64,000 nucleotides of DNA from Burkholderiales bacterium (GCA_014860445.1 JACZJT010000008.1:108883-172882); one strand, 5' to 3'. Shown: positions 1-9,873, counted from the stretch's first letter. Numbers and translations: made by a program. Notes: a model not told the origin generated them from the letters alone.

Positions 1-165
1 CTCGCCCGCGCGCTTGCCGACTACAAATCCGGCTCACGCAAGAACCCGGTCATGAGTGGCCAGGCCGCCGCGCTATCAGCGCAGGATATCGCGGACATTG
101 CGGCCTACTTCTCCGGCCTGCCGGGAAAGCTGAAAGTCATCCGCTTGCACCGACTGGTCCAGTAG
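1..165 (+). CDS. C-type cytochrome, C-terminal fragment
   Basis: The window opens inside a reading frame that runs from base 1 to a TAG at 163-165 and gives 54 residues. It contains NPVMSGQAAALSAQDI followed by IAAYFSGL. This matches the end of class I cytochromes c of the c4/c553 type, where the Met of the PVM motif is the distal haem ligand and the last helix carries the AAYFSG pattern. The haem-binding CxxCH lies upstream of the window and cannot be seen. It is presumably a periplasmic electron carrier. It converges on the DUF1841 gene with a 27-base gap. Confidence 0.7.
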   Translation, partial: LARALADYKSGSRKNPVMSGQAAALSAQDIADIAAYFSGLPGKLKVIRLHRLVQ

Positions 166-192
166 TTCCCGTCCGCAGGTCCCTGTCTTCCG

Positions 193-615
193 CTAACGCC
201 GTTTCAGGCATTCCAGATAGGCCTGTGCATCAGGGGCCGTGCCGTCGCGTTGCGCACGCCACACCATCTCCGCCAGGCATTCCATGACTTCGTGGCAGGC
301 TGTGTGCCGGTCGCCGGATTTTGTGGCAAGGCGCGCGAATTCCGCCTTTAGTCCCGGCGGCTGATCGATGGAAAGCTGCTCCTCAATCGCGAGATGCATG
401 CTCATGTGCAGGAATGGGTTGGTGTCCCCCGTCTCGGGGCGGTATTCCCGCGCCTGATAGCGCTCTTTGTCCTCGAGTACCGGCTGGTATTCCGGATGCA
501 GCAGGATGATATCGACTGCGAGGTGGTCCATTCCGGCCAGCACTTCGCGGTCGCGGTGTTTGCGCCAGGCGTCGAAGAAAAACTGTCGGACTTGATCGCG
601 TGTGGGGTTGAACAT
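193..615 (-). CDS. DUF1841 family protein
   Basis: The product has 140 residues and starts MFNPTRDQVRQFF; the frame stays open upstream but that part overlaps nth in another frame. The charged helical sequence and the central TNPFLHMSMHLAIEEQ segment, with its closely spaced His residues, are typical of the DUF1841 family. That family has no assigned biochemical function and is found largely in beta- and gammaproteobacteria. The gene lies 14 bases downstream of nth on the same strand and is probably the last gene of the aat-to-nth run. The family call is confident; the function is unknown. Confidence 0.8.
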   Translation of the reverse strand: MFNPTRDQVRQFFFDAWRKHRDREVLAGMDHLAVDIILLHPEYQPVLEDKERYQAREYRPETGDTNPFLHMSMHLAIEEQLSIDQPPGLKAEFARLATKSGDRHTACHEVMECLAEMVWRAQRDGTAPDAQAYLECLKRR

Positions 616-629
616 GATGCGGAAGGATT

Positions 630-1268
630 TCAGTCTATGCGCGTCTTGGCCTTGAATTCGCACAGGTCCGTGATCGCGCATCTCGGACAGTCCGGTTTTC
701 TCGCCTTGCACACATAGCGTCCGTGCAGAATCAGCCAGTGGTGGGCGTGCAATCGAAATTCCGGCGGCACGAACTTCAGCAGTTTCTGCTCGACTTCCAG
801 CGGGTCCCTGCCCGGCGCGATTCCGCTGCGGTTGGCGATACGGAAAATATGCGTATCCACGGCGATGGTCGCCTCGCCGAACGCGATGTTCAGCACTACG
901 TTCGCGGTCTTGCGGCCGACGCCGGGCAAGGCTTCCAGCGCCGCGCGCTCCCTGGGCACCGCGCCTGCATGACGCTCGAGCAGCAAGGCGCAGGTCGCGA
1001 GTATGTTCTTCGCCTTGGTGCGGTAAAGGCCGATGCGCTTGATGTGGGCGACCAGGCCGTCCATGCCGAGTGCGAGCATCTGGGCAGGCGTGGACGCGAT
1101 CCGGTAAAGGTTGCGCGTCGCCAGGTTGACGCTCTTGTCGGTCGCTTGCGCCGACAAGATCACCGCAATCAGCAGTTCGAACGGCGTGCGGTATTCCAGT
1201 TCTCCGCGCGGTTCCGGATTGGCTGCGTGAAAACGTTCGAAGATATGCCGGCGTTTTGCCGGATTCAC
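630..1268 (-). CDS. nth: Endonuclease III (DNA glycosylase/AP lyase)
   Basis: This 212-residue protein removes oxidised pyrimidines from DNA and cleaves the abasic site. The helix-hairpin-helix is [12 protein letters not shown] with catalytic Lys at position 120. The second catalytic residue is Asp138 in VDTHIFRI. The [4Fe-4S] cluster cysteines are at 187, 194, 197 and 203 (C-x6-C-x2-C-x5-C). These positions equal those of the E. coli enzyme, which supports the GTG start at 1268. That GTG overlaps the TGA stop of rsxB by four bases, so the two genes are translationally coupled. rsxB-nth linkage is common in proteobacteria. Confidence 0.97.
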   Translation of the reverse strand: MNPAKRRHIFERFHAANPEPRGELEYRTPFELLIAVILSAQATDKSVNLATRNLYRIASTPAQMLALGMDGLVAHIKRIGLYRTKAKNILATCALLLERHAGAVPRERAALEALPGVGRKTANVVLNIAFGEATIAVDTHIFRIANRSGIAPGRDPLEVEQKLLKFVPPEFRLHAHHWLILHGRYVCKARKPDCPRCAITDLCEFKAKTRID

Positions 1269-1945
1269 GGTTTTTTCCCGGAAGCATTGCGCGCCCCGGA
1301 CCCGGCTGCGACTCGCACCGGCGCATTACCCGTTCGTCGCGCCCTGGCGCGCTCAAGCGCCGCGAGTATTACTGCCTTTTTGCCCTCAGGGATGGCTTCC
1401 CCGAGTTTTTCCTGCGCCTTGCGGGCGAGCCTCTCCGAGCGCTCGACAAGTTCGCGCGCGAGGCGCTCGCCGCGAAAGCGATAACGTGCGCGCGCGGCTT
1501 GCGCCATGGCCGGCGTCCAGCGCGATTCGGCCTCGGGCAGGGGAAGCATTTCTATGCAATCGACCGGGCAAGGCGGCAGGCACAGGTCGCATCCCGTGCA
1601 CAAGCCCGCAATCACCGTGTGCATCAGCTTGGGTGCGCCGACGATGGCATCCACCGGACAGGCTTGAATGCACAGGGTGCAGCCGATGCAGCGCGCTTCG
1701 TCGATCAGCGCGACGGCGCGAACCTGCTCGGTGCACCTGTCCGTATCGAGCGGTTTGGCTTCGCGTCCGAGCAAGCTTGCAAGCTTCTTGATGCCCGCGG
1801 CGCCGCCCGGCGGGCATTGATTGATGTCCGCCTTGCCGGCTGCGATGGCGCGGGCATAGGGCAGGCAGCCGCTGTAGCCGCATTTGGTGCATTGCGTCTG
1901 CGGCAGCAGGCCGTCAATCGTTTCGGCAAGCGTCCCCTCGTTCAT
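1265..1945 (-). CDS. rsxB: Electron transport complex subunit RsxB/RnfB
   Basis: The product has 226 residues. The N-terminal cluster-binding cysteines are at 19, 22, 27 and 44 (CTKCGYSGC then CPPGG). Two ferredoxin repeats follow, [12 protein letters not shown] and [12 protein letters not shown], and then a charged helical tail. This is the short RsxB form found alone with nth, lacking the N-terminal membrane anchor of full RnfB. No other rsx/rnf subunits are nearby, so a role as a stand-alone iron-sulphur protein linked to Nth is plausible but inferred. The start ATG overlaps the pyrD stop (ATGA). The frame continues upstream inside pyrD, but that part is out of frame with pyrD and is not coding. 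Confidence 0.92.
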   Translation of the reverse strand: MNEGTLAETIDGLLPQTQCTKCGYSGCLPYARAIAAGKADINQCPPGGAAGIKKLASLLGREAKPLDTDRCTEQVRAVALIDEARCIGCTLCIQACPVDAIVGAPKLMHTVIAGLCTGCDLCLPPCPVDCIEMLPLPEAESRWTPAMAQAARARYRFRGERLARELVERSERLARKAQEKLGEAIPEGKKAVILAALERARARRTGNAPVRVAAGSGARNASGKKP

Positions 1946-2967
1946 GGACGTGGCGTACACAGGGCGCGCAGGATTTCGCCTATCAGTTGCGGGCCGTGGT
2001 AAATGAAACCGGTGTAGATCTGCACCAGGCTCGCGCCGGCCGTAATCTTGTCGCGCGCGTCGGCTGCGCTCGTGATGCCGCCCACCCCGATGATCGGGAT
2101 CCTGCCTTCGAGCAGTGGCGCGAGCTTGCGAATCACATCGGTCGAGCGTTCGCGCAACGGCATGCCCGACAAACCGCCGCCTTCGCCTGCGTGCCGCAGG
2201 CCGGCGACGCCGTCGCGCGAAATCGTGGTGTTGGTTGCGATGACGCCGTCCAGCTTGTGCTTGAGCAGGCACTTTGCGATGGCGGCGAGCGCCGCGTCGT
2301 CCAGGTCGGGGGCGATCTTCAGCACCAGGGGCACATAGCGCCCCTGCGCGTCAGCCAGCCGCTGTTGCTCGGTTTTCAGTTTGCCCGCCAGTGCGCCGAG
2401 TTCGTCCGCGCCCTGCAACTGGCGCAGGTCCTTGGTATTCGGCGAGGACACGTTCACCGTGACATAGCTCGCGTGCGGATAGACCTTTGCCAGGCAGTAC
2501 TCGTAGTCGTCGGCGGCTCGATCGATCGGCGTGTCGAAGTTCTTGCCTATATTGATACCCAGTATGCCGCGGTAACGCGTGCGCGCCAGGTTCGCGATCA
2601 GGTTGTCTACACCCTGGTTATTGAAACCGAGGCGGTTGATCAGCGCTTGGGCTTCGGGCAGACGGAATATGCGCGGCTTCGGGTTGCCCGGCTGCGGCCG
2701 CGGCGTGACCGTGCCGATCTCGATGAAGCCGAAGCCCAGTGCTGCGAGTGCGTCGACATATGCGCCGTTCTTGTCCAGTCCTGCCGCCAAACCGAGCGCG
2801 TTCGGAAATTCCAGGCCCATGAGCTTGACCGGCCGCGCGGACCCCTTGCCGACCAGCATGGTGGCGATACCGCCGCGCTCCAGCAGTTTGAGCGAACTCA
2901 GTGCGAGATCGTGTGCGGCCTCGGGATCCAGCGAAAAGAGCAGGGGGCGTGCCAGCGAATACAGCAT
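1942..2967 (-). CDS. pyrD: Dihydroorotate dehydrogenase (quinone), class 2
   Basis: This 341-residue flavoprotein oxidises dihydroorotate to orotate at the inner membrane with quinone as acceptor, the fourth step of pyrimidine synthesis. The N-terminal amphipathic segment ([16 protein letters not shown]) marks class 2 membrane-associated enzymes. Other landmarks are [15 protein letters not shown], the FMN-site [15 protein letters not shown], the active-site serine in NVSSPNT, and the C-terminal IIGVGGI with [11 protein letters not shown] phosphate-binding loops. It is separated from bpt by 103 bases and is coupled to rsxB by a four-base overlap. Confidence 0.97.
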   Translation of the reverse strand: MLYSLARPLLFSLDPEAAHDLALSSLKLLERGGIATMLVGKGSARPVKLMGLEFPNALGLAAGLDKNGAYVDALAALGFGFIEIGTVTPRPQPGNPKPRIFRLPEAQALINRLGFNNQGVDNLIANLARTRYRGILGINIGKNFDTPIDRAADDYEYCLAKVYPHASYVTVNVSSPNTKDLRQLQGADELGALAGKLKTEQQRLADAQGRYVPLVLKIAPDLDDAALAAIAKCLLKHKLDGVIATNTTISRDGVAGLRHAGEGGGLSGMPLRERSTDVIRKLAPLLEGRIPIIGVGGITSAADARDKITAGASLVQIYTGFIYHGPQLIGEILRALCTPRP

Positions 2968-3070
2968 GGCTGGATTTTACCGTGCAGCGCGCGCAACGGG
3001 CGAACGCCGTGAAACCCTGCGCGTGGTCGATGTTTGGAGCATTGGCGGCACCGCGGGTGCCCGGTGGAAA

Positions 3071-3808
3071 TCAGCCGAGATCTTCGCCGCCTAGCGGGCG
3101 CCACTCGCCGTCGACCAGGCCTTCGATTGGCTGGAACTTGGCTTTGTAGGCCATTTTGCGGCTGTCCTTGATCCAGTAGCCAAGATAGAGATAGGGCAGT
3201 CCAAGGCTGCGGCACTGATCGATCTGCCAGAGGATATTGTAGGTGCCGAAACTGGCTGAGGGCGCGCCGGGTTCGAAGAAGGTGTAGACCGAGGACACGC
3301 CGTCTTCGAGAATGTCGACGATGGATACCATCATCAGTTTGCCCGCGTCGCGGAATTCGATCAGGTGCGTGTTGACACGGCTTTGCAGCAGAAAGTGCGA
3401 ATACTGGTCGCGGCTGTCCTGGTCCATGCCTCCGCCGGAATGACGATAGGCCTGGTAGCGCAGGTACAGCGCGTAATGCTCGTTGCGAAAACGCATGGTT
3501 TGTGACGAGGCCTCGAGCGCGGCATGCCGCTTCCATGCGCGGCGCTGTCCGCGCGCGGCCTCGAAGTGCGCAACCGGAATGCGCACCGGAATGCATGCGC
3601 GGCAGGCGTCGCAGTGCGGGCGATAAGTAAAAATCCCGCTGCGACGGAAACCGGCTTTCACGAGGCCGCTGTAGACTTCATTGGAGATCAAGTGGCTGGG
3701 CGTGGCGACCTGGGACCGCGCCAGCTTTTCCGGCAGATAGCTGCACGGGTAGGGTGCGGTCACATAGAACTGCAGTACTGAAGGCGGCAGATCGTTAAGC
3801 AGGGACAT
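3071..3808 (-). CDS. bpt: Aspartate/glutamate leucyltransferase (Bpt)
   Basis: The 245-residue product belongs to the bacterial branch of the arginyl-tRNA-protein transferase (ATE1) fold. Bacterial Bpt transfers Leu from Leu-tRNA to proteins with N-terminal Asp or Glu, making them ClpS/ClpAP substrates. Diagnostic segments are the N-terminal [11 protein letters not shown], the paired cysteines in [10 protein letters not shown], the YHxxYLxxRH-like stretch near residues 113-122 and [16 protein letters not shown] near the C-terminus. It follows aat with a 14-base overlap, so both N-degron transferases are made together. No clpS or clpA is in the window. Confidence 0.95.
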   Translation of the reverse strand: MSLLNDLPPSVLQFYVTAPYPCSYLPEKLARSQVATPSHLISNEVYSGLVKAGFRRSGIFTYRPHCDACRACIPVRIPVAHFEAARGQRRAWKRHAALEASSQTMRFRNEHYALYLRYQAYRHSGGGMDQDSRDQYSHFLLQSRVNTHLIEFRDAGKLMMVSIVDILEDGVSSVYTFFEPGAPSASFGTYNILWQIDQCRSLGLPYLYLGYWIKDSRKMAYKAKFQPIEGLVDGEWRPLGGEDLG

Positions 3809-4514
3809 CGCTATCGGCGTTCGAAGTAATCCATTTGGTGGGCGTCGCCGCGTAGTCTACCAATTCCCGCAGCCGATGTGAAAACACGCTGCGCGGGATA
3901 GCGCGCGCGCCGAGACTGGCAAGGTGGGCGGTATGCATCTGGCAATCGATCATTCCGCAACCCTGCTGCTGCAACCGCTGAACCAGGTGCACCATCGCCA
4001 TCTTGGAGGCGTCGCGCACCCGGGTAAACATGGATTCGCCGTAGAACATGCGGCCGATCGCGACGCCGTACAAGCCTCCGGCCAGTTCGCCGTCGATCCA
4101 GGTTTCCGCTGAATGCGCGTAGCCGAGTTTGTGCAGGTGCAGATAGGCGTCGCGCATTTCATCGGTGATCCAGGTGCCCTTCGCAGTCGCGCCGTGCCCC
4201 GCGCCCCGCGTGGCGCAACCCTCCATTACCGCCTCGAACGCGCTGTCGAATCGAATTTCGTGGCCACGATTGCGCAAAGTCTTGGCGAGCGAGCGGGAGA
4301 TTTTCAGTTCGGACGGAATCAGCACCATGCGAGGGTCAGGACTCCACCAGAGGATCGGTTCGTCAGCGGAATACCAGGGAAATATGCCCTGACGGTACGC
4401 TGCGAGCAGGCGTGCGGGGGACAGGTCTGCGCCGGCTGCGAGCAATCCGTTGGGGTGCTGCAGCGCGCTGGTCAGCGGCGGAAACGGCTCCTCGCCTTCG
4501 ATCCAGGGGATCAT
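3795..4514 (-). CDS. aat: Leucyl/phenylalanyl-tRNA-protein transferase
   Basis: The 239-residue enzyme adds Leu or Phe to proteins with N-terminal Arg or Lys, the classical bacterial N-degron step. The sequence has the family N-terminus ([20 protein letters not shown]), then [20 protein letters not shown], and the C-terminal [17 protein letters not shown]. Length is usual for the family. It is the first gene of the minus-strand run aat-bpt-pyrD-rsxB-nth-DUF1841. Its upstream 204 bases are shared with amtB, transcribed the opposite way, so promoters for both lie in 4515-4718; I could not pin down hexamers there. Confidence 0.96.
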   Translation of the reverse strand: MIPWIEGEEPFPPLTSALQHPNGLLAAGADLSPARLLAAYRQGIFPWYSADEPILWWSPDPRMVLIPSELKISRSLAKTLRNRGHEIRFDSAFEAVMEGCATRGAGHGATAKGTWITDEMRDAYLHLHKLGYAHSAETWIDGELAGGLYGVAIGRMFYGESMFTRVRDASKMAMVHLVQRLQQQGCGMIDCQMHTAHLASLGARAIPRSVFSHRLRELVDYAATPTKWITSNADSDVPA

Positions 4515-4718
4515 CGCCGCACGCGGGCGCGCACGCCAACGGAATTGTGCCGAAATGGTCTGAGCACAGCTTGCCTTTCGCGTTCTCCGGTCTTGGACAT
4601 GTCACACGCTAGCACATTACAAATCGCCCGGAAAACTTCATAATGCGCAAAACGATCGCGCCGTGTAGCGTACGCGGCGATCCTGGCGATTCGAGCATTC
4701 GGAAAAAGGGGAGGGGGT

Positions 4719-5912
4719 ATGGAAAGCTTCAAATCGGGCGGGGATGTGCTGTTCGTGCTGCTTGGCGGAATCATGGTGCTTGCCATGCATTCGGGCTTCG
4801 CGTTTCTGGAGCTGGGCACGGTGCGTTGGAAGAACCAGGTCAATGCGCTGGTGAAGATCCTGAGCGATTTTTCCGTGTCGACCGTGGCCTATTTTTTCAT
4901 CGGATATGGGATCGCCTACGGCGTCGGATTTTTCAACGGAGCCGAACAACTGGCGCAAAAAAACGGCTATGAACTGGTGAAGTTCTTCTTCTTGTTGACC
5001 TTTGCCGGTGCCGTGCCGGCCATCGTGTCCGGCGGCATCGCAGAGCGCGCCAAGTTCTATCCGCAACTCGCGGCATCTTTCCTTCTGGTCGGCTTCGTCT
5101 ATCCATTCTTCGAGGGCATCGCCTGGAACCAGCACTACGGGATACAGGCCTGGCTCAAGGCCGCGTTCGGCGCAGAGTTCCATGATTTCGCCGGTTCTGT
5201 CGTCGTGCACGCGGTCGGCGGCTGGATCGGTCTGGTCGCAGTGATTCTGCTAGGCGCGCGCAGCGGCCGCTATGCCAAGGACGGCAAGGGCATGACCGCG
5301 CACCCTCCCTCCAGCATTCCGTTTCTCGCGCTGGGCGCGTGGATACTCTCGGTAGGCTGGTTCGGCTTCAATGTCATGTCGGCGCAGACGCTGGACAAGG
5401 TGAGCGGTCTGGTGGCGATGAACTCGCTCATGGCAATGGCAGGCGGCACGCTCGCCGCATTGTTTGTCGGGCGCAATGACCCGGGTTTCGTGCACAACGG
5501 CCCGCTCGCCGGTTTGGTTGCGGTTTGCGCTGGATCCGATGTAATGCATCCCGTTGCCTCGCTGTTGGTCGGCGCGGTGGCGGGCGTGATTTTCGTGAAC
5601 ATGTTCACGTTGACACAGAACCGCTGGAAGATCGACGACGTCCTTGGCGTATGGCCGCTGCACGGGCTTTGCGGCGCCTGGGGCGGTATCGCGGCGGGTA
5701 TCTTCGGCCTGAAGGCCTTGGGGGGCATGGGGGGCGTGAGTTTCATGTCGCAACTCGCAGGCACTGCACTGGGTATTGTGGTCGCACTGGCCGGCGGCCT
5801 CCTGGTCTACGGCTCACTCAAGGCGGCGGTCGGTCTGCGTCTGGACGCCGAGGAGGAATTCAACGGCGCCGATCTGTCGATCCACAAGATCAACGCGACG
5901 CCGGAGATTTAA
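4719..5912 (+). CDS. amtB: Ammonium transporter, Amt family
   Basis: This 397-residue polytopic inner-membrane protein has about 11 membrane segments and conducts ammonium/ammonia. It contains the Amt signature DFAGSVVVHAVGGWIG, with the pore His in VHAVGG, and a second pore His in WPLHGLCGAWGGIA. It begins without a clear cleavable signal peptide, as do many non-enterobacterial Amt proteins. The start at 4719 is preceded by GGGGAGGGGGT, a strong ribosome site. No glnK lies next to it, unlike the usual glnK-amtB pair, so control by a PII protein encoded elsewhere is inferred. Confidence 0.96.
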   Translation: MESFKSGGDVLFVLLGGIMVLAMHSGFAFLELGTVRWKNQVNALVKILSDFSVSTVAYFFIGYGIAYGVGFFNGAEQLAQKNGYELVKFFFLLTFAGAVPAIVSGGIAERAKFYPQLAASFLLVGFVYPFFEGIAWNQHYGIQAWLKAAFGAEFHDFAGSVVVHAVGGWIGLVAVILLGARSGRYAKDGKGMTAHPPSSIPFLALGAWILSVGWFGFNVMSAQTLDKVSGLVAMNSLMAMAGGTLAALFVGRNDPGFVHNGPLAGLVAVCAGSDVMHPVASLLVGAVAGVIFVNMFTLTQNRWKIDDVLGVWPLHGLCGAWGGIAAGIFGLKALGGMGGVSFMSQLAGTALGIVVALAGGLLVYGSLKAAVGLRLDAEEEFNGADLSIHKINATPEI

Positions 5913-5931
5913 GGCCGCAACCTAGTCCGGC

Positions 5932-6468
5932 CTATTTGGGGGCCAATATGGCGCCGGAGTGGCAGCCGTAGCTGCCCAGCTTGCGGTCCTCGTAATAGTG
6001 TCTGAGCGTGGTCGAGATCGTGCGAAAAGCGATCTCTTTCCACGGAATCTCGGCCTCTTCGAACAGCGCCACCTCCAGGCTTTCCGGGCCCGGTGAGAAA
6101 TCCAGATCGAGCAGGCGCGCGCGGTAGAAGATGTGGACCTGGTTGACCTGCGGCACCGACAGCATGGTGTACAGGTCGCCGATTTCGACGCGGGCGTTGG
6201 CCTCCTCCAGCGTTTCTCGCAGCGCACCCTCCGCAGTCGTCTCGCCGTTCTCCATAAAGCCCGCCGGCGGCGTCCAGTAGCCTCGGCGTGGCTCGATCGC
6301 GCGCTTGCATAGCAGAATCTTGTTTTCCCACTCGGGAATACAGCCGATCACCATTTTCGGATTCGAATAATGGATTGTGCCGCAGGATTCGCACACGTGA
6401 CGCGGCAGGCTGTCGCCCGCGGGGATCTTGAGTACCACGCTGGTGCCGCAGTTGGGGCAGAATTTCAT
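5932..6468 (-). CDS. NUDIX hydrolase with N-terminal zinc ribbon
   Basis: The 178-residue protein starts with a zinc ribbon (MKFCPNCG then CESCG) and continues into a Nudix domain. The Nudix box reads GFMENGETTAEGALRETLEE, keeping the catalytic REx2EE glutamates; the usual Gly after EEx is Asn here. Members of this group act on ADP-ribose or NAD(H)-like nucleoside diphosphates, but the substrate cannot be read from sequence. It converges on amtB with 19 bases between the stop codons. A short inverted repeat (AGGCCG/CGGCCT, 5912-5933) sits there but lacks a T-run. Confidence 0.88.
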   Translation of the reverse strand: MKFCPNCGTSVVLKIPAGDSLPRHVCESCGTIHYSNPKMVIGCIPEWENKILLCKRAIEPRRGYWTPPAGFMENGETTAEGALRETLEEANARVEIGDLYTMLSVPQVNQVHIFYRARLLDLDFSPGPESLEVALFEEAEIPWKEIAFRTISTTLRHYYEDRKLGSYGCHSGAILAPK

Positions 6469-6592
6469 TAAGGCGGGAGCCGGGAAGCCGAAGTATGCGC
6501 CCTATGATACCAGCCGGCGGTGGCTGACGGCTTCGGCTCTCTGCAGTATTTCAACGAATCCGGACAGATCGCCGAATCGCGCGCCGTGCCGC

Positions 6593-7255
6593 CTAGCCGA
6601 TTAGTGCAGTGAGGTCGGTTAGCAGCGCAATCGTGTGGTCGGGCGTCGCGTCGAGGGCATCGAGCGGCGCGCCGGCGCGGTTGATCCAATAGGTGCGAAA
6701 GCCGAAGGCCTTGGCGCCGCAGGCGTCCCAGCAGTTGGACGAAACGAAGCCGATCGATTCTTTCGGGACGCCCAGTCGATCGACCGCGATCTGGTACACG
6801 CGCGCATCGGGTTTGAAGACGCTTACCTCAGCCACGCTGAGCACCGCATCCAGCACTTTGTCCAGGCCGCTCGCAGCGACCACCGGATCAAGCATGTCCG
6901 GCGAACCATTCGACAAAATTGCGAGCTTGCATCCGCCTAGCGTCGCAAGCGCGGGCTTAGCGTCGGGGTAGAGGCTGAGCTTGAGATATTGCTGCATCAG
7001 GGCGGATTGCTGCGCCGCGCTCAGGTCCAAACCGATCGCGGCGCAGGCATAGCGGAGTCCCGCTTCGGTAATGCTGCTGAAGGGCACATAGCGTTGCATC
7101 AGACTGCGTTGCCAGGTGTATTCGAGCTGCTTTGTGCGCCAAAGCTGGCTTACCGCGACGCCTTTGCCGGGCCAGTATCGGTCGCACAGCGCGACCACGG
7201 AATGCACGTCGAACAGCGTACCGTAGGCGTCAAAGACAAGTGCGAGTGGTTTCAT
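6593..7255 (-). CDS. Haloacid dehalogenase, type II (HAD superfamily)
   Basis: The 220-residue product matches (S)-2-haloacid dehalogenases. Motif I is FDAYGTLFDVHSV with nucleophile Asp9. Motif II is LSNGSP, motif III has Lys in VFKPD, and the SSNCWD segment supplies the Ser, Asn and Asp that distinguish type II haloacid dehalogenases from other HAD phosphatases. The predicted reaction is hydrolytic dehalogenation of 2-haloalkanoates to 2-hydroxy acids, in the cytoplasm. The natural substrate may be different, since many such genes occur without halo-acid metabolism. It is a single gene, divergent from the exopolysaccharide kinase. Confidence 0.9.
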   Translation of the reverse strand: MKPLALVFDAYGTLFDVHSVVALCDRYWPGKGVAVSQLWRTKQLEYTWQRSLMQRYVPFSSITEAGLRYACAAIGLDLSAAQQSALMQQYLKLSLYPDAKPALATLGGCKLAILSNGSPDMLDPVVAASGLDKVLDAVLSVAEVSVFKPDARVYQIAVDRLGVPKESIGFVSSNCWDACGAKAFGFRTYWINRAGAPLDALDATPDHTIALLTDLTALIG

Positions 7256-7439
7256 GGCGTTTCCCGAGGGGTGGATGCGCCCTCATTGTGCGCCTGATCG
7301 CTGCCAAGGACAAAGCGGCGGGGGTCGGTTCGGCGGAAATGGGCATGCGCGGATACAGGTCTAGGTGCGTTGGCGAACAGAGATTTTCCGGGCAAAGCGG
7401 GTAGTCTGGCAGCGCGGCAGTCGAGAACAATTTTGAAGA

Positions 7440-7463
7440 GGCGCATGTTCTTGGATATGCGCC
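7440..7463. repeat. Inverted repeat upstream of the BY-kinase gene
   Basis: GGCGCAT (7440-7446) and ATGCGCC (7457-7463) form a perfect 7-bp inverted repeat with a 10-base spacer. There is no T-run after it. It lies about 30 bases upstream of a plausible -35 box, where an activator or repressor could bind. That role is inference. The rest of the 290-base gap 7256-7545 shows only the promoter-like sequence listed next. Confidence 0.4.
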
Positions 7464-7491
7464 ATCTGAGCCGGAATCGATGTGTAAAACT

Positions 7492-7519
7492 TTGTCAAAT
7501 AGACGCTGCAGGCTATTGT
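7492..7519 (+). promoter_or_regulatory. Sigma-70-like promoter for the BY-kinase gene
   Basis: TTGTCA at 7492-7497 (5 of 6 to consensus) and TATTGT at 7514-7519 (4 of 6) are separated by 16 bases in an AT-rich stretch. Transcription would start near 7526, leaving a leader of about 20 bases to the ATG at 7546 with AAGGA at 7527-7531. Supported only by sequence match. Confidence 0.45.
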
Positions 7520-7545
7520 AAGAATTAAGGAATACTGTAAATTGC

Positions 7546-9873
7546 ATGCGTGAACATTCTTTGCGCAATGATTTTGCATCGCCGAAAATGATGGACCGAG
7601 CCTCAAACAGGAATATGCAGCTGCCCGCATTTTCGCCGATCGACGGAGAACCGCCCCCTCCAGACATCGTGCGCTATCTGCGCACGGTCAACCGCTACAA
7701 ATGGGGCATTCTCATGGTCGTGATCGCGGTGGGCATGCTGGCGGCCATGTACGCCTCCAGCCTGCGGCCGATTTATCGATCCACCGCGACGCTCATGGTC
7801 GAAGGCGGGAAGCCGAAGGTGGTTTCGAGCCAGGACCTGTACGAATCCTACATGGGCTCGTCACGCGACTATTTTCTGACGCAATTCGAAATCATCAAAT
7901 CGCGCGAGTACGCCGAAAGACTGGTGCGCACGATGCGCCTGACCAAGCACCCGGAATACGATCCGCGGCAGCGGCCAAAGCCCTGGTATGCGGAGTGGGT
8001 GCCGGCGCAGTTCCTTCCTGCCGAAAAACCCGTCGTGGTACCGGACGAGGAGGCGCTCGTTGAAAGCGTGACCTCGCAGGTGATGGCCGGCATCAGCCTG
8101 GAGCCGGTGCGCATGACCCAGTTGGTCAAGCTTAGTTTCAGCTCGCACGACCCCGTACTCGCCGAGCGCGTGCCGAACACGCTGGCGATGATTTATATCG
8201 TCTCGGACCTGGAGCAGCGCGGTGAAACAACGCGGCGCTCGATGGCGTTTCTGCGCGATCAGGCGGTCGAATTGAAGCAGAAGCTCAACGAATCGGAACA
8301 AGCGCTTCAGAATTTCCGCGAGCGAGAGCGGATCGTCGTTGCCAAGGGCGTCGCAGTGTCAGGGGTAATCCGGCAGTTGGAGGAACTTGAGACGGCGCTG
8401 GACGACGCGCGCAAGAAACGGCTGGAAGCCGAGGCGCGCTACAACCAGGTGAAGGTCGCGCAGCAGGGAGCGACAGCGGCGAGGATGGAATCCCTGTCCG
8501 TCGTACAGAACAATCCGGTGGTTGCGCGCTTCAAGGAAGCCGAAGCCGAAGCTGCGCGCCGGGTGAGCGAGGCTTCGAAGCGATACGGGCCGGAGCATCC
8601 GCGGATGGTGTCGGCGCAGTCGGACCTCAAAGCGGTACGGGACAATCTGCGGCGTCAGATCGAGATCGTAATCGAGACGGTATTGAAGGATTACGAGGTT
8701 GCCAAAGCGAACGAGGCTTCCCTGGAACGGGCGCTTGCTCGTGCGAAGGTGGACAGCCAGGAATATAACCGCAAGGAATTTACCCTCGCCCGGCTGGAGC
8801 GCGAGGTGGCCTCCAATCGCCAGCTCTACGACCTGTTCACGCAGCGCGCCAAGGAGACGAACACGGGCGACGTGCCGTCCGCAATCGCGCGCGTGATCGA
8901 CGCGGCGCAACTGCCCAAGGCTCCGTACGGGCCGAACAAGCGCAATATCGTCGGTACCGCCATGCTGGTCGCATTGGCCATTTCGATCGCGATCGCGCTC
9001 CTGCTCGCGCAGCTCGATGTCACGGTCAAGACCAGCCACGAGGTCGAGTCGAAGCTGGATGTCAAGGCGGTCGGTGTGCTGCCGCGCATGGAGGTTAAAC
9101 CGGGTTCGCCGATCGAACGCTTATTCATGGATGACAATCAAAGCCCGTTTGCCGAGGGGATACGCAGCATACGCAGCGATTTGATGCTCTCTGGAATCGA
9201 TTCGCCGCAGAAGGTCGTGCTCCTGACTTCATCCCTCCCCGAGGAAGGCAAGACCACGGTCGCGTGCAATCTTGCGTTTGCGTTCTCGCAGATCAAGAAG
9301 ACACTGCTCGTGGAAGCCGACATGCGCAGGCCGAAAATTGCCCGAACAATCGGCGGAGACCCGCGCCGGGCGGGATTGTCCGAACTCGTGGCGGGCAGCG
9401 CGCCGCTGGACGAATGCGTCTATCCGGCAGAAGACTCGAACCTGTGGGTATTGCAGTCGGGACGGGTACCGTTCAACCCGCTGGAACTGATCTCTTCGCA
9501 TCGTTTTGCTGAAGTCATGCAATCGCTCAAGCAGGCGTTCGACGTGATTATCATCGACAGTCCGCCGATGCAGGTCGTCAGCGACGCGCTGCTGCTGTCG
9601 CAATTCGCCAGTTCGATCCTGTACGTGGTGAAGGCCGACAGCACGCCGTATCCGCTGGCTCGCCACGGACTGACGCGGATGAAACGTCTCAACGAACCGG
9701 CCCTGGTCGGCCTGGGCGTGGTCCTCAACCAACTCGACGTGGACAAGGCAAGCAAGTACTACGGCGAATACCGGGGCTACGGTGGCCGTTACTACCGCCA
9801 CTATGGCTACGCGAGCGACGCGGCAGGGCAAGCTGAGGGAGCGCCGGCCACTGGTGCGAAGATCACGGGTTGA
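7546..9873 (+). CDS. Exopolysaccharide chain-length regulator/tyrosine autokinase (BY-kinase)
   Basis: The 775-residue protein is a Wzc/EpsG-type co-polymerase fused to a BY-kinase. An N-terminal Wzz domain has a first membrane helix near residues 54-74. A long periplasmic coiled-coil follows, with a second helix near 467-490 after the PxxP-like LPKAPYGPNK. The kinase has Walker A SSLPEEGKTTVACNL (about residues 560-573), Walker A' LLVEADMRRPK and Walker B DVIIIDSPPM. The C-terminus has eight tyrosines in about 18 residues (from YYGEYRGYGG), the expected autophosphorylation cluster. It should control polymer length and export. No glycosyltransferase or export porin is adjacent. ATG at 7588 is an alternative start. 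Confidence 0.92.
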   Translation: MREHSLRNDFASPKMMDRASNRNMQLPAFSPIDGEPPPPDIVRYLRTVNRYKWGILMVVIAVGMLAAMYASSLRPIYRSTATLMVEGGKPKVVSSQDLYESYMGSSRDYFLTQFEIIKSREYAERLVRTMRLTKHPEYDPRQRPKPWYAEWVPAQFLPAEKPVVVPDEEALVESVTSQVMAGISLEPVRMTQLVKLSFSSHDPVLAERVPNTLAMIYIVSDLEQRGETTRRSMAFLRDQAVELKQKLNESEQALQNFRERERIVVAKGVAVSGVIRQLEELETALDDARKKRLEAEARYNQVKVAQQGATAARMESLSVVQNNPVVARFKEAEAEAARRVSEASKRYGPEHPRMVSAQSDLKAVRDNLRRQIEIVIETVLKDYEVAKANEASLERALARAKVDSQEYNRKEFTLARLEREVASNRQLYDLFTQRAKETNTGDVPSAIARVIDAAQLPKAPYGPNKRNIVGTAMLVALAISIAIALLLAQLDVTVKTSHEVESKLDVKAVGVLPRMEVKPGSPIERLFMDDNQSPFAEGIRSIRSDLMLSGIDSPQKVVLLTSSLPEEGKTTVACNLAFAFSQIKKTLLVEADMRRPKIARTIGGDPRRAGLSELVAGSAPLDECVYPAEDSNLWVLQSGRVPFNPLELISSHRFAEVMQSLKQAFDVIIIDSPPMQVVSDALLLSQFASSILYVVKADSTPYPLARHGLTRMKRLNEPALVGLGVVLNQLDVDKASKYYGEYRGYGGRYYRHYGYASDAAGQAEGAPATGAKITG

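Noticed and set aside
616..1356. N-terminal extension of the DUF1841 frame up to 1356
   Set aside because: It runs through nth in another frame with Arg-rich, low-complexity sequence; the family starts at MFNPT.
4515..4718. Sigma-54 promoter before amtB (TGGCGA...GCA)
   Set aside because: The GG and GC elements are 10 and not 12 bases apart, so the match fails.
5912..5933. Terminator between amtB and the NUDIX gene
   Set aside because: The 6-bp stem has a long loop and no T-run on either strand.
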